This document shows positions 1-7,137 of a stretch of DNA of 14,085 nucleotides, piece by piece. The position numbers were made by a program, and so were the translations under genes. Numbering within the stretch: position 1 is the stretch's first letter; each line of letters opens with the position of its first letter. The notes below the pieces were generated by a model. The model was not told where the DNA came from, ran no database searches, and saw only the letters and a list, made by a program, of their open reading frames with translations. The DNA comes from CAMBRF01 sp964404035 (GTDB lineage: Bacteria > Verrucomicrobiota > Kiritimatiellia > CAIKKV01 > CAITUY01), in NCBI GenBank assembly GCA_964404035.1, contig CAYOIT010000123.1, positions 1 through 14,085 on the forward strand, read 5' to 3'.

Positions 1-1101
1 GTGCAGAAGTATGCCGGGCAGCTGATGAACTGCCATGACTTCACCACGAAGATCAAGACGCTGCTCTGCGAGAAGCTCGCCGAAATCCTGCCGGGCGACC
101 TGAAAGGATTCCAGCTCTACGACTGCGGCACCGCTGCCGTCGAGGCCGGGATGCGCGTCATGCGGGCGGGGAGCGGGAAGCATGAGCTGTTGTCCTGTTT
201 CTACGATTTCCATGGCAAGACCTACGGCGCCGTATCGCTGGCCGAGATCCGGTCGCCGGTGTATGGCGCCACGCGGGCGCCCGGCATGCATCTGTTGCCG
301 CGCCCGAATCCGTATCGTCCCCACTGGGCCAAGCCGGACGGCAGTATCGACACCGACAAATACATCGCGTTCTACGCCGAGTATCTGGACCGGGCCACGG
401 TCAATGCCGTGGCTGGATTTGTTCTGGAACCTATCCAGGGGTGGGGCGGCTCGGTGATTCCGCCGGATGACTTCTTCCCCAAACTGCGGAAGTTGTGCGA
501 TGACCGCAAGATCCTGTTGATGGCCGATGAAGTGCTCACGAGTTGGGGCCGCACGGGCAAATGGTTGTGCATGGAGCACTGGGGTGTGATTCCGGACGTG
601 GTGTCCATCGGCAAGGGTTTTGGCAACGGATTCCCGGTCACGTGCGTGGCGGTGCGGGAGCCCTTCAAGGAGAAATTTGAGGCGATCAGCGCCTCCAGCA
701 GCTATGGCGGGAACCCGATGGCGTGCGCGGCAGCCCTGGCGTCAACCGAGGTCATCGAGCAGGAAGGTCTGTTGGAGCATGCGACGCATTTGGGCGAGTT
801 GTTCGGCAAGCGCATGGAGGCTTGGAAGAAAAAGTTTGCCATCGTCGGCGACACACGCGTCAAGGGGTGCCTGATGGGCGTGGAACTGGTCAAGGACAAG
901 GCGACCAAGGAACCGTTCGATGAGGCCGGAAAACGGGTTTATCAACGGGCGTTTGCTAAGGGGTTGGCCTGGATTCCCGCCGGCCACATCCTGCGGATGA
1001 GCCCGCCGATCGTGATGCCCGATGAGGTCGCCCACAAGGCGATGGACATCATCGAGGAATCCATCGGGGAAGTCGAAAAGGAACTGGGTGCCGGGGTATG
1101 A
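1..1101 (+). CDS. Class III PLP-dependent aminotransferase, N-terminus missing
   Basis: The protein transfers an amino group between an amine or amino acid donor and a keto or aldehyde acceptor using pyridoxal phosphate. The 366 visible residues carry class III fold landmarks: a G-T-A-A-V-E-A stretch near residues 43-49 (cofactor-phosphate region), an F-H-G-K-T motif at 70-74, the D-E-V motif at 176-178 whose Asp binds the PLP ring nitrogen, and the S-I-G-K-G motif with the likely Schiff-base Lys205. Family members are usually about 420-450 residues and have another 60-100 residues before this point, so the GTG at base 1 is probably an internal Val codon and the gene starts left of the window. 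The stop overlaps the next start (ATGA), which indicates an operon. The substrate is not identifiable; it could be an omega-amino acid, an amino sugar or glutamate-1-semialdehyde-like. The family call is firm and the specificity is unknown. Confidence 0.9.
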   Translation: MQKYAGQLMNCHDFTTKIKTLLCEKLAEILPGDLKGFQLYDCGTAAVEAGMRVMRAGSGKHELLSCFYDFHGKTYGAVSLAEIRSPVYGATRAPGMHLLPRPNPYRPHWAKPDGSIDTDKYIAFYAEYLDRATVNAVAGFVLEPIQGWGGSVIPPDDFFPKLRKLCDDRKILLMADEVLTSWGRTGKWLCMEHWGVIPDVVSIGKGFGNGFPVTCVAVREPFKEKFEAISASSSYGGNPMACAAALASTEVIEQEGLLEHATHLGELFGKRMEAWKKKFAIVGDTRVKGCLMGVELVKDKATKEPFDEAGKRVYQRAFAKGLAWIPAGHILRMSPPIVMPDEVAHKAMDIIEESIGEVEKELGAGV

Positions 1102-2429
1102 GTCTGAAAGCCGGACAGGCGGTCCGAGACATCAGTCCCCCGAAGCCGGCGGCGCTCTTCGGCTATCCCCATGTGGAACGGATCTCGACGGGTGTTCATG
1201 ACCCGCTGCTCGCCTCGGTGCTGTGGCTGGAGCATGACGGGCAACGGTTGGTGCTGGTAGCACTGGACCTTCTGCTTCTTGAACCGCCGATGGCCCGGGA
1301 GATCCGTCGGCGGGTGGCGACCCAGTTGAGGATTCCCGAAGCGGGAGTATTTATCAGTTGCACGCACACCCATTCCGGCCCCGTGACCACGCGGCTGGTG
1401 GGGTGGCAGAACGATCTGACGATCCCTCCTCCGGATCCGGAGTACCTGGCCTGGGTGGGCGACCGTGTGGTGGATGCCGCCGGCGCCGCCATGGCCGCCG
1501 CCGTTCCCTCTGAAATGGCGTGGACGAGTGCGGACGCACGTGGAGTGGGCGGGAACCGATTATCACGCGATGGTGTGACCGATCCTGAGTGCGGGGTCCT
1601 GGCGGTGCGTTCGAGCGTCGGGCAGAAGCCACTGATCGCTGCCGCGCTGATCTACGGGATGCACCCGACGGTCATGCATGAGGATTCCACGCTGGTTTCT
1701 TCCGACTTCCCGCATTACACCCGGCAACACCTGCGTGAGTGTTTGGGGGAGAGCGTCACGGTGCTCTTCCATACAGCGCCCTGTGGCAACCAGAGTCCCC
1801 GGTATTTTGTCAATGGCCAGACCTTTGCCGAGGCCGAGAGGTTGGGGCGCAAACTTGGCGCGTCCGTGGTCGCGGCGCTCCTTGGCCTCAAGGAGTCCGA
1901 GTGGTCGGCTGCCCCTTGCCTGAAGGCGGCGCTGGAGCCGGTGGTCCTGCCGCGTCGCCGACTCCGGGGACTGGCGGAGGCACGGGCCTTGTTGAAGGAG
2001 TATCAAGGCACCTACGAGCGGCTGAAGGCGGAGGGCGCGCCGCGACCGGAAGTCCGGACGGCGGAGTGCGCGGTCTTTGGCGCCGAAGGCACTGTGGCGT
2101 TGGCCGAAGCGGAAGGGCGCGGGGACATTGAACGGCTCCTGGCTCAGTATGCTCCGTTTGAGGTTCAGACGCTGGGGATTGGCGGCACCTGCGTTGTGGG
2201 ACTGCCCGGCGAGTGTTTCACGGACTATGCCCTGGCGATCAAGCGGGACGCCAAAGCCCGGACGTTCGTGGTGAGTCTCGTTAACGGCGAATTGCAGGGC
2301 TATATTGTGACTCCTGAAGCTCTGGCCGCCGGCGGTTACGAGGCGACGAATGCCATTTTTGCGCCTGAGGCGGGTGGCCTGTTGGTCAAGACCGCATTGG
2401 CGATGGTTGAGCGATTGGCGGCAAGGTAG
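1098..2429 (+). CDS. Neutral/alkaline ceramidase-like hydrolase, short cytoplasmic form
   Basis: The 443-residue protein resembles the N-terminal catalytic domain of neutral/alkaline non-lysosomal ceramidases (PF04734 type), zinc amidases. Visible family features are the opening D-I-S-P-P (11-15), G-V-H-D-P (32-36), C-T-H-T-H-S-G-P (88-95) with likely zinc ligands His90/His92, G-M-H-P (187-190) with a second likely ligand His189, and near the C-terminus G-L-P-G-E followed by N-G-E-L-Q-G-Y-I, which match the regions that supply the Glu and Tyr ligands in the Pseudomonas enzyme. Secreted ceramidases are about 650-750 residues with a C-terminal Ig-like domain; this one lacks that domain and shows no signal peptide, so it probably acts in the cytoplasm. 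The start at 1098 overlaps the aminotransferase stop (ATGA), suggesting translational coupling. Many bacterial members of this family have no assigned substrate, so ceramide hydrolysis should not be assumed. Confidence 0.82.
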   Translation: MSLKAGQAVRDISPPKPAALFGYPHVERISTGVHDPLLASVLWLEHDGQRLVLVALDLLLLEPPMAREIRRRVATQLRIPEAGVFISCTHTHSGPVTTRLVGWQNDLTIPPPDPEYLAWVGDRVVDAAGAAMAAAVPSEMAWTSADARGVGGNRLSRDGVTDPECGVLAVRSSVGQKPLIAAALIYGMHPTVMHEDSTLVSSDFPHYTRQHLRECLGESVTVLFHTAPCGNQSPRYFVNGQTFAEAERLGRKLGASVVAALLGLKESEWSAAPCLKAALEPVVLPRRRLRGLAEARALLKEYQGTYERLKAEGAPRPEVRTAECAVFGAEGTVALAEAEGRGDIERLLAQYAPFEVQTLGIGGTCVVGLPGECFTDYALAIKRDAKARTFVVSLVNGELQGYIVTPEALAAGGYEATNAIFAPEAGGLLVKTALAMVERLAAR

Positions 2430-2432
2430 CAT

Positions 2433-2445
2433 TCCCGTGACGGGA
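2433..2445. repeat. Short interrupted palindrome upstream of the oxidoreductase gene
   Basis: TCCCGT-G-ACGGGA is a 13-bp palindrome in the 31-nt spacer between the ceramidase-like gene and the oxidoreductase gene. As RNA it could form a 5-bp stem with a UGA loop just before the purine-rich ribosome binding site (about 2447-2454, GAAGGGGA, roughly 6 nt before the ATG at 2461). It may tune translation or mark an mRNA processing point. It lacks a U-tract, so it is not a standard terminator. The arms are short enough that chance is a real possibility. Confidence 0.3.
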
Positions 2446-2460
2446 GAGAAGGGGAACAGC

Positions 2461-3606
2461 ATGAGAGTTGTGAAATTCGGAGTGATCGGTTGCGGATTGA
2501 TGGGGCGTGAGTTTGGGAGTGCGACGGCGCGCTGGTGTCATTTGCAGGGAATGGCCGCCCGGCCCGAAATCGTGGCGGTGTGCGATACCAACGCCGACCT
2601 GGCGCGCTGGTTCACGGATAGTCTGCCCGCCGTCAAGCAGGTGACGTCCGACTACCGGGTCCTGCTGGCCAATCCCGAGGTCGAAGCGGTCTACATTGCC
2701 GTGCCGCACCATTTGCATGCGGACCTTTACTGCGCGGCGATTGAAGCCGGCAAGAGCCTGATGGGGGAAAAACCGTTCGGCATCGACAAAGCGGCGAATG
2801 ACAGGATCATGGCGTGCCTGGCTAAACATCCACAGGTGTTTGTGCGCTGCAGTTCGGAATCGCCCTTTTTCCCGGCGGTGCAGCGGATCGGAACGATGCT
2901 GCAGGCCGAGGCCTTCGGACGGATCATCGAGGTCAACAGCGGGTTCCTCCATTGCAGCGATCTGGATGCCACCAAACCCATCAACTGGAAGCGCATGCTG
3001 GCGTACAATGGCGAATATGGCGCGATGGGCGATTTGGGCATGCATGCCTGTCACATGCCGTTCCGGGCGGGCTGGTTTCCCTCGGACGCGCGGGCCGTGC
3101 TCTCCAAGATTGTCTCCCAGCGACCGGACGGCAAGGGGGGAATGGCGCCGTGTGAGACGTGGGACAACGCCACCTTGCTCTGTACCGCTGCCGGCAAGGA
3201 CGGGGCGCCGTTCCCGCTGACGATCAAGACCCAGCGCATCGCGCCGGGTCACAAGAATACCTGGTACCTTGAAATTCTGGGCACGAAGGCGTCGGCACGC
3301 TGGAGCAGCAAGCAGATCAACACCATCGAGGTGCTGGAGTACACCGGCGGCGAGCAAGCCTGGCAGGTCATTGACATGGGGCACGAGATGGCGTTCAAGT
3401 CGATCACGGGCGGGATTTTCGAGGCCGGTTTCTCGGATTCGATTCTGCAGATGTGGGCGGCCTTCCTCCACGAACTCGTGACGGGGTCTCCGCTCTCCAA
3501 GTATGCCGGCTGTGTCACTCCGGCCGAAGTGGCTTACAGCCACAGCCTGTTCACGGCGGCACTCAAGAGCCAGGCGCAAGGCACCACGGAGCGGGTGGGC
3601 CCATGA
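2461..3606 (+). CDS. Gfo/Idh/MocA family NAD(P)-dependent oxidoreductase
   Basis: This is a predicted 381-residue cytoplasmic dehydrogenase of the glucose-fructose oxidoreductase / inositol dehydrogenase family, which oxidises or reduces sugars, inositols and glycosides. An N-terminal Rossmann fold is clear: the beta strand and G-C-G-L-M-G loop (residues 10-15), an acidic Cys-Asp at 41-42 ending the second strand, V-P-H-H at 81-84, and the family E-K-P motif at 103-105 whose Lys104 is usually catalytic. The C-terminal domain holds G-D-L-G-M-H (190-195), where Asp191 and His195 sit in the usual substrate-site region. The frame stays open upstream to 2350, but ATG 2461 is preferred: it lies after the previous stop, has a purine-rich Shine-Dalgarno sequence and puts the Rossmann strand at the N-terminus as is normal. 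The gene is followed by a 4-nt ATGA overlap with the kinase. The substrate is unknown. Confidence 0.92.
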   Translation: MRVVKFGVIGCGLMGREFGSATARWCHLQGMAARPEIVAVCDTNADLARWFTDSLPAVKQVTSDYRVLLANPEVEAVYIAVPHHLHADLYCAAIEAGKSLMGEKPFGIDKAANDRIMACLAKHPQVFVRCSSESPFFPAVQRIGTMLQAEAFGRIIEVNSGFLHCSDLDATKPINWKRMLAYNGEYGAMGDLGMHACHMPFRAGWFPSDARAVLSKIVSQRPDGKGGMAPCETWDNATLLCTAAGKDGAPFPLTIKTQRIAPGHKNTWYLEILGTKASARWSSKQINTIEVLEYTGGEQAWQVIDMGHEMAFKSITGGIFEAGFSDSILQMWAAFLHELVTGSPLSKYAGCVTPAEVAYSHSLFTAALKSQAQGTTERVGP

Positions 3607-4865
3607 TCCTGGCTGTGGATCTCGGGTCCACGTCCTTCAAGGCCGCCGTGTTTGACGGCCGGCTGAAACCGGTCAGCCAGGGGCGGCGGCGGATTGTTCA
3701 CCGTTTCGCCGCCGGCGGGCGCGTGGAGATCGATGTGGCCCAGGTGCACGCGGCGCTGAAGGGCGCCCTCGCGGAGGCCCGCGTGGCGGAGCATGAGATC
3801 CGGGTGATTGCCCTGACCAGTCAGGCGCAGACGTTCACGCTGGTCGGGGCGGATGGACGTCCGCGGATGCCGTTCATCTCCTGGCAGGACGCGAGGGCGG
3901 GCGCCGCCGCCGAAGCTTTGAAACGGCGGCTGAAGGATTTTGCGGAACACGCCAGTTTTGGGGACATCCTCCCGGCTCTGCAAATCTGCCAGCTGCGTCA
4001 ACTGGCGCCCGGTGCCGGCACGATGCCGCTGAAACTACCGTCGTATGTCACACGGCTGTGGACGGGTGAGTCCGTCACCGATAACAATATTGCCGCGATG
4101 AGCGGGTTGTACTCGTTGCCGTTGAACGGGTGGTGGCCGGCCGCGCTCAGCGCGTGCGGGTTGCGCGAACGGCAGTTGCCCCGGCTGATCCCGGTTGGGG
4201 AGACGGCCGCGGTAACCACGGCCGCGGCACAACGTTTCGGGTTGCCGAAGGGCGTGCCGGTGGTGCTGGCGGGCAATGACCAAACGGCGGGCGGGTACGC
4301 CGCCCGGCTGGAGGAAGGGCGATCCCTCCTGATCACGCTGGGCACGGCGCAGGTCGCCTATGCCTGTTGTCAACGCATGCCGGCCGCCAGGCCGGGTGTT
4401 ATTCGGGGACCCTATCCTGGAGGACGATTCTATCGCATGGGGGCCGATGGCTGCGGAGGCAGTATCGTGAACTGGGCGGGGAGCGTGCTGGCCGGCGGCG
4501 CCACGAACGAGGCCTTCTTCCGCGAGGCCGCCCTGGCGTTACCGGGATGCCAGGGGCTGGTGTTTGAGGCCTCTCTGGATACCGGCAAGGGCAGTTGGCG
4601 GAATCTGGCGCTCCATCACACGCGGGCGGACCTTGCGCGCTCGATTCTCGAAAGTCTGAGCCGTCGCATGGCGGGCCTGGTGCGCGGGTTGGGCGTGCCT
4701 GTACGCGGGAGGACCGTATTGGCGGCCGGAGGTGGGAGCGCCCAGCCGTTGTGGCGGCACATTCTGGCGGCAGACCTGGGCGCGACGCTTGTGGTGACGT
4801 CCGCGGATCCGCTACTCGGTGCCGCCCGTATGGCCGTCACTCGCGTGAGAGCGGCAAGGGGCTGA
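3603..4865 (+). CDS. FGGY-family carbohydrate kinase
   Basis: Predicted ATP-dependent sugar kinase of 420 residues (FGGY family: xylulo-, rhamnulo-, fuculo-, glycero- and sedoheptulokinases). The N-terminal lobe begins with the phosphate-1 motif D-L-G-S-T (6-10) and has S-W-Q-D-A-R (93-98), a sugar-contact region. The C-terminal lobe has A-G-N-D-Q-T-A-G-G (223-231), where Asp226 is the likely catalytic base, and a late G-G-G-S-A-Q motif with A-D-P-L-L-G-A-A-R typical of the adenosine site. At 420 residues it is shorter than the usual 480-520, closer to sedoheptulokinase-like members, so substrate assignment is unsafe. The open frame extends back to 3453, but ATG 3603 overlaps the oxidoreductase stop (ATGA) and places the phosphate loop correctly. 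The 3' end overlaps the convergent isomerase-like gene by 29 bp. It probably phosphorylates a ketose, perhaps one made by that isomerase. Confidence 0.9.
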   Translation: MILAVDLGSTSFKAAVFDGRLKPVSQGRRRIVHRFAAGGRVEIDVAQVHAALKGALAEARVAEHEIRVIALTSQAQTFTLVGADGRPRMPFISWQDARAGAAAEALKRRLKDFAEHASFGDILPALQICQLRQLAPGAGTMPLKLPSYVTRLWTGESVTDNNIAAMSGLYSLPLNGWWPAALSACGLRERQLPRLIPVGETAAVTTAAAQRFGLPKGVPVVLAGNDQTAGGYAARLEEGRSLLITLGTAQVAYACCQRMPAARPGVIRGPYPGGRFYRMGADGCGGSIVNWAGSVLAGGATNEAFFREAALALPGCQGLVFEASLDTGKGSWRNLALHHTRADLARSILESLSRRMAGLVRGLGVPVRGRTVLAAGGGSAQPLWRHILAADLGATLVVTSADPLLGAARMAVTRVRAARG

Positions 4866-6234
4866 CCCCTTCCATGTACTTGCACGCCTCGATCAGTGCT
4901 CCGCCCACATGACCGTAGGCCATACCCACATGGTGAATGAACGGGCCTTCGATCAGCTTTCGCTCCCATCGCGGCCAGTTATCCACTTCCATCCAAACGT
5001 AGTTGTTCTGGTTCCGCGGGCCGTCCGTGGACACTCCTTCGCCGACGGCCAGCTGATACCGGCCGTTGTCACCGTCGAAACGGACAACGGTGATGGGGCC
5101 GTCCTTGAGTCGGAAATGCGTCATGCCTGACAAAGGGCTCGGGAGAATCCAGTGGGTTCCGATGCGGACGCGATCATCAGGATGGCACATGGACAGCGGA
5201 GCCCCCGCGTGCCAGAGCAGAATACCGTTGTCATTGGCGGGGTGCCGGATGGTCAGGTCCGCAAGGAACGTGGGACCGGCGTTCAGCAGGGCGCGGTTCA
5301 ACAGGGCCAGGCTGATGGCTCCATGGATGTCGGATTCCATTGAAACGGGGCAGACATCGGAGACGGCGCTGTTCGCATAGAGGCAGTAACCTCCCATGGC
5401 ATCGACCAGCGAGGTGAAATCCTGAACCGCCAGGCATTCCAGATGCCGGTCGCGGGTGGACGCCAGCATTTCGTCGCGGACCGCGAGGATGTTAAGCATC
5501 GGCTGATCGGATTCGAATCCCTCGATGGTGATGGTGCGGCTCAACTCCCGCAGTTCGTCGCGGTAGGCGGAGGCGTTACTGGCGGCCCGCGCCTTCGCCG
5601 CGTTGATGAAATCGACCATATCGATCGGGAGGACCTCGACGTTGAAGCGCCGCAGGAGTTCGCCCTCGTTGATAATGGTGGTCCAGAAAAAGTCGATCCG
5701 CTGGCCGATATGGCCAATCCGGAAACCGCGGCGAAATCCCTTGGCAACGTTGGCAGCCCGCACAAAGGTGTCGAGCCCCCTGGCGAACGCCGGATCGTCG
5801 ATGCCGCCATTCTCGATGTAGGTGAACGGCACACCCAGGTGGTGGAGCACCTTGCTCGAGGCAAACAGGCCGCACAGACTGTCGCGCAGACGGGTGCCGT
5901 CGGGAAGGGGGGACTCGTCGCGCGGGCCCCAGAGCAGGACGGGAACGCCCAGTTGCCTGCCCAACGCCCCGACGGCGCCCTCCGTGCCGAAATTGCAGTG
6001 CGGCATGAAAACGGCGTCGATGTCGGCCTGCCTGAAGTGCCGTACGGCGGGGTCCACGTGATCCTGGGACCGGATCATGCCGTCGGGAATGACACCGTCG
6101 AGGGAGACGCAGTCGACCTCATAGCCTTTCAGTTTCTCCTGGAGAAGGCCTTTATATCTGAGGGCATCCTGATGACTGAAGACAAACTTTCCGATGGGGC
6201 ATAGGCCCAAACGCAGACGGCATTTCGCGGTCAT
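4837..6234 (-). CDS. L-fucose/L-arabinose isomerase-like protein
   Basis: Predicted 465-residue cytoplasmic protein of the FucI/AraA-like fold, which interconverts aldoses and ketoses with a divalent metal. The N-terminal part looks like alternating alpha/beta domains (A-V-F-M-P-H-C-N-F-G-T-E near 74-85, V-L-L-W-G-P-R-D-E near 99-107). The C-terminal half has the family pattern S-M-E-S-D-I-H-G-A (298-306), then D326 in A-D-L-T-I-R-H and H342 in L-W-H-A-G. By analogy with FucI, Glu300 and Asp326 are the best metal-ligand candidates; the His ligand is less certain. Start 6234 is chosen because an AGGAG sits 6 nt upstream (6241-6245) and the frame before it shows no family similarity, although it is open to 6702. 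It is transcribed divergently from the URO-D-like gene and converges on the kinase. Real FucI is about 590 residues, so this is a shorter paralogous group and may not act on fucose. Confidence 0.8.
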   Translation of the reverse strand: MTAKCRLRLGLCPIGKFVFSHQDALRYKGLLQEKLKGYEVDCVSLDGVIPDGMIRSQDHVDPAVRHFRQADIDAVFMPHCNFGTEGAVGALGRQLGVPVLLWGPRDESPLPDGTRLRDSLCGLFASSKVLHHLGVPFTYIENGGIDDPAFARGLDTFVRAANVAKGFRRGFRIGHIGQRIDFFWTTIINEGELLRRFNVEVLPIDMVDFINAAKARAASNASAYRDELRELSRTITIEGFESDQPMLNILAVRDEMLASTRDRHLECLAVQDFTSLVDAMGGYCLYANSAVSDVCPVSMESDIHGAISLALLNRALLNAGPTFLADLTIRHPANDNGILLWHAGAPLSMCHPDDRVRIGTHWILPSPLSGMTHFRLKDGPITVVRFDGDNGRYQLAVGEGVSTDGPRNQNNYVWMEVDNWPRWERKLIEGPFIHHVGMAYGHVGGALIEACKYMEGVSPLPLSRE

Positions 6235-6240
6235 TCTGTT

Positions 6241-6245
6241 CTCCT
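6241..6245 (-). promoter_or_regulatory. Ribosome binding site of the isomerase-like gene
   Basis: On the minus strand AGGAG lies 6 nt before the ATG at 6234. This strong Shine-Dalgarno sequence decides the start, because the reading frame remains open for another 156 codons upstream. Confidence 0.75.
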
Positions 6246-6267
6246 GATACGGGGGCGGGGTGCTGGT

Positions 6268-6296
6268 TTGACTTACTTGGGAGATTAATCTAAAAG
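6268..6296 (+). promoter_or_regulatory. Putative sigma70-type promoter for the URO-D-like gene
   Basis: TTGACT (6268-6273) and TAAAAG (6291-6296) are separated by 17 bp, the ideal spacing. The first box matches the -35 consensus at 5 of 6 bases and the second matches the -10 consensus at 4 of 6. Transcription would begin near 6303, giving a leader of about 50 nt before the ATG at 6355. The site lies in the only divergent intergenic region of the window (6235-6354), which is AT-richer than its surroundings. A promoter for the opposite-strand isomerase-like gene must lie in the same 120 bp, but I could not pick one out with confidence. Confidence 0.5.
6282..6291. promoter_or_regulatory. Perfect palindrome between the -35 and -10 boxes, possible operator
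   Basis: AGATTAATCT is a perfect 10-bp palindrome that fills part of the spacer of the putative promoter and touches its -10 box. A dimeric repressor bound here would block the promoter and might also control the divergent isomerase-like gene. No regulator gene is visible in the window, so the binding protein is unknown. A palindrome this short can arise by chance; its position is what makes it notable. Confidence 0.4.
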
Positions 6297-6303
6297 TTTG
6301 CGC

Positions 6304-6316
6304 GTTGCTTGGCAAC
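6304..6316 (+). repeat. Small hairpin at the predicted transcript start
   Basis: GTTGC-TTG-GCAAC can form a 5-bp stem with a 3-nt loop at the very 5' end of the predicted leader of the URO-D-like gene. It may stabilise the mRNA end or be part of an operator. Evidence is limited to the inverted repeat and its position. Confidence 0.3.
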
Positions 6317-6354
6317 AAAGAAGGAAATTGAAGCACCATCCATGGAGGTCTGCC

Positions 6355-7037
6355 ATGACCATGCCTATTGAGTCTGTTCCTGATTGGGAAAAACGTCTGG
6401 CGCGTCAGGATGCGTTCTGGTCGGGGAGCATTCTGGACCGGCCCGTGGTGGTGATGACGCTGCATCGGCCCCATCCGGATTTTCCCTGGCCGGCGCCGAA
6501 GACTTATGCCAGCGTCCGCGATCGTTGGATGGACAGCGGGTACCGGGCCGAGCAGGCCCTGGCGTCGGTGATGAACACTGAGTACCTGGGCGATGCTCTG
6601 CCCACCGCCTGCCCCAATCTGGGGCCGGAAATCTTCAGCGCCTTTTTCGGGTGCCAGCTGGAATTCAGCGAGCAGACCTCGTGGTCGATCCCGTTGCTGC
6701 ATGACTGGAATCAGGCGGACGACCTTCAGTTTTCAGAGACCAATGAGTATTTCCTCAAAATGGAGGAAATTACCGATGCGCTTCTGGCCGCAGGCCGCAA
6801 CCGGTTCTATACGGGGATCACGGATCTTCATCCGGGCGGGGACGCGATTGTCGCGTTCCGGGATCCGTTGAACATGAACATGGATATGATCGACCACCCT
6901 GAGGCGATCAAGACGTTGCTGGCGAAGGTCAATGCCGCCTATCTCCGGGTCTTTGATCATTACTGCGACAAGTTGGAAAAGGCCGGGCAGGCCATCACCT
7001 CCTGGCCTGGAATTGTCTCCACCCGGCGTTGGTATGT
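6355..7037 (+). CDS. URO-D-like (uroporphyrinogen decarboxylase family) protein, 3' end lost in gap
   Basis: The first 227 residues of a protein that I recognise as the uroporphyrinogen-decarboxylase-like group common beside sugar-catabolism genes in Bacteroidota and PVC bacteria. The fold is shared by heme-pathway decarboxylases and corrinoid or cobalamin-independent methyltransferases. Visible features include I-L-D-R-P-V near the start, G-D-A-L-P-T-A-C-P-N-L-G-P-E-I-F-S-A and F-Y-T-G-I-T-D-L-H-P-G-G-D-A; the fragment ends at S-T-R-R-W-Y before the Ns. The usual later part, including the C-terminal barrel strands, is missing. ATG 6355 is chosen because a GGAGGT sits 5 nt upstream (6344-6349); the frame is open to 6298 but without a ribosome binding site there. 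True heme biosynthesis is unlikely given the context; methyl transfer or an unknown sugar-related role is possible. The reading frame continuing after the gap belongs to a different gene. Confidence 0.7.
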
Positions 7038-7137
7038 NNNNNNNNNNNNNNNNNNNNNNNNNNNNNNNNNNNNNNNNNNNNNNNNNNNNNNNNNNNNNNN
7101 NNNNNNNNNNNNNNNNNNNNNNNNNNNNNNNNNNNNN
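7038..7137. other. Assembly gap, 100 N
   Basis: Exactly 100 consecutive Ns, the customary placeholder for a scaffold gap of unknown size. The sequence before it encodes the N-terminal part of a URO-D-like protein and the sequence after it encodes the C-terminal part of a polyol dehydrogenase. The missing DNA should hold the end of one gene and the start of the next, probably at least several hundred bases. That the two sides share a reading frame is a coincidence. Confidence 0.97.

Noticed and set aside
1563..2462. Minus-strand open frame (299 codons) opposite the ceramidase-like gene
   Set aside because: It overlaps a motif-supported gene fully and shows no domain of its own.
2386..3579. 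Long minus-strand open frame (397 codons) opposite the Gfo/Idh/MocA gene
   Set aside because: It mirrors a clearly homologous plus-strand gene, has Arg/His/Pro-rich composition with no recognisable motif and results from GC-rich codon bias.
5443..6204. Plus-strand open frame (253 codons) inside the isomerase-like gene
   Set aside because: Its composition is typical of an antisense shadow and the minus-strand gene has a strong AGGAG and family motifs.
6298..6354. N-terminal extension of the URO-D-like gene to 6298
   Set aside because: The extension would begin inside the predicted promoter -10/start region and lacks a ribosome binding site, while GGAGGT precedes the ATG at 6355.
6235..6702. 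N-terminal extension of the isomerase-like gene to 6702
   Set aside because: It would cover the divergent intergenic region and the start of the URO-D-like gene; the AGGAG and family start both point to 6234.
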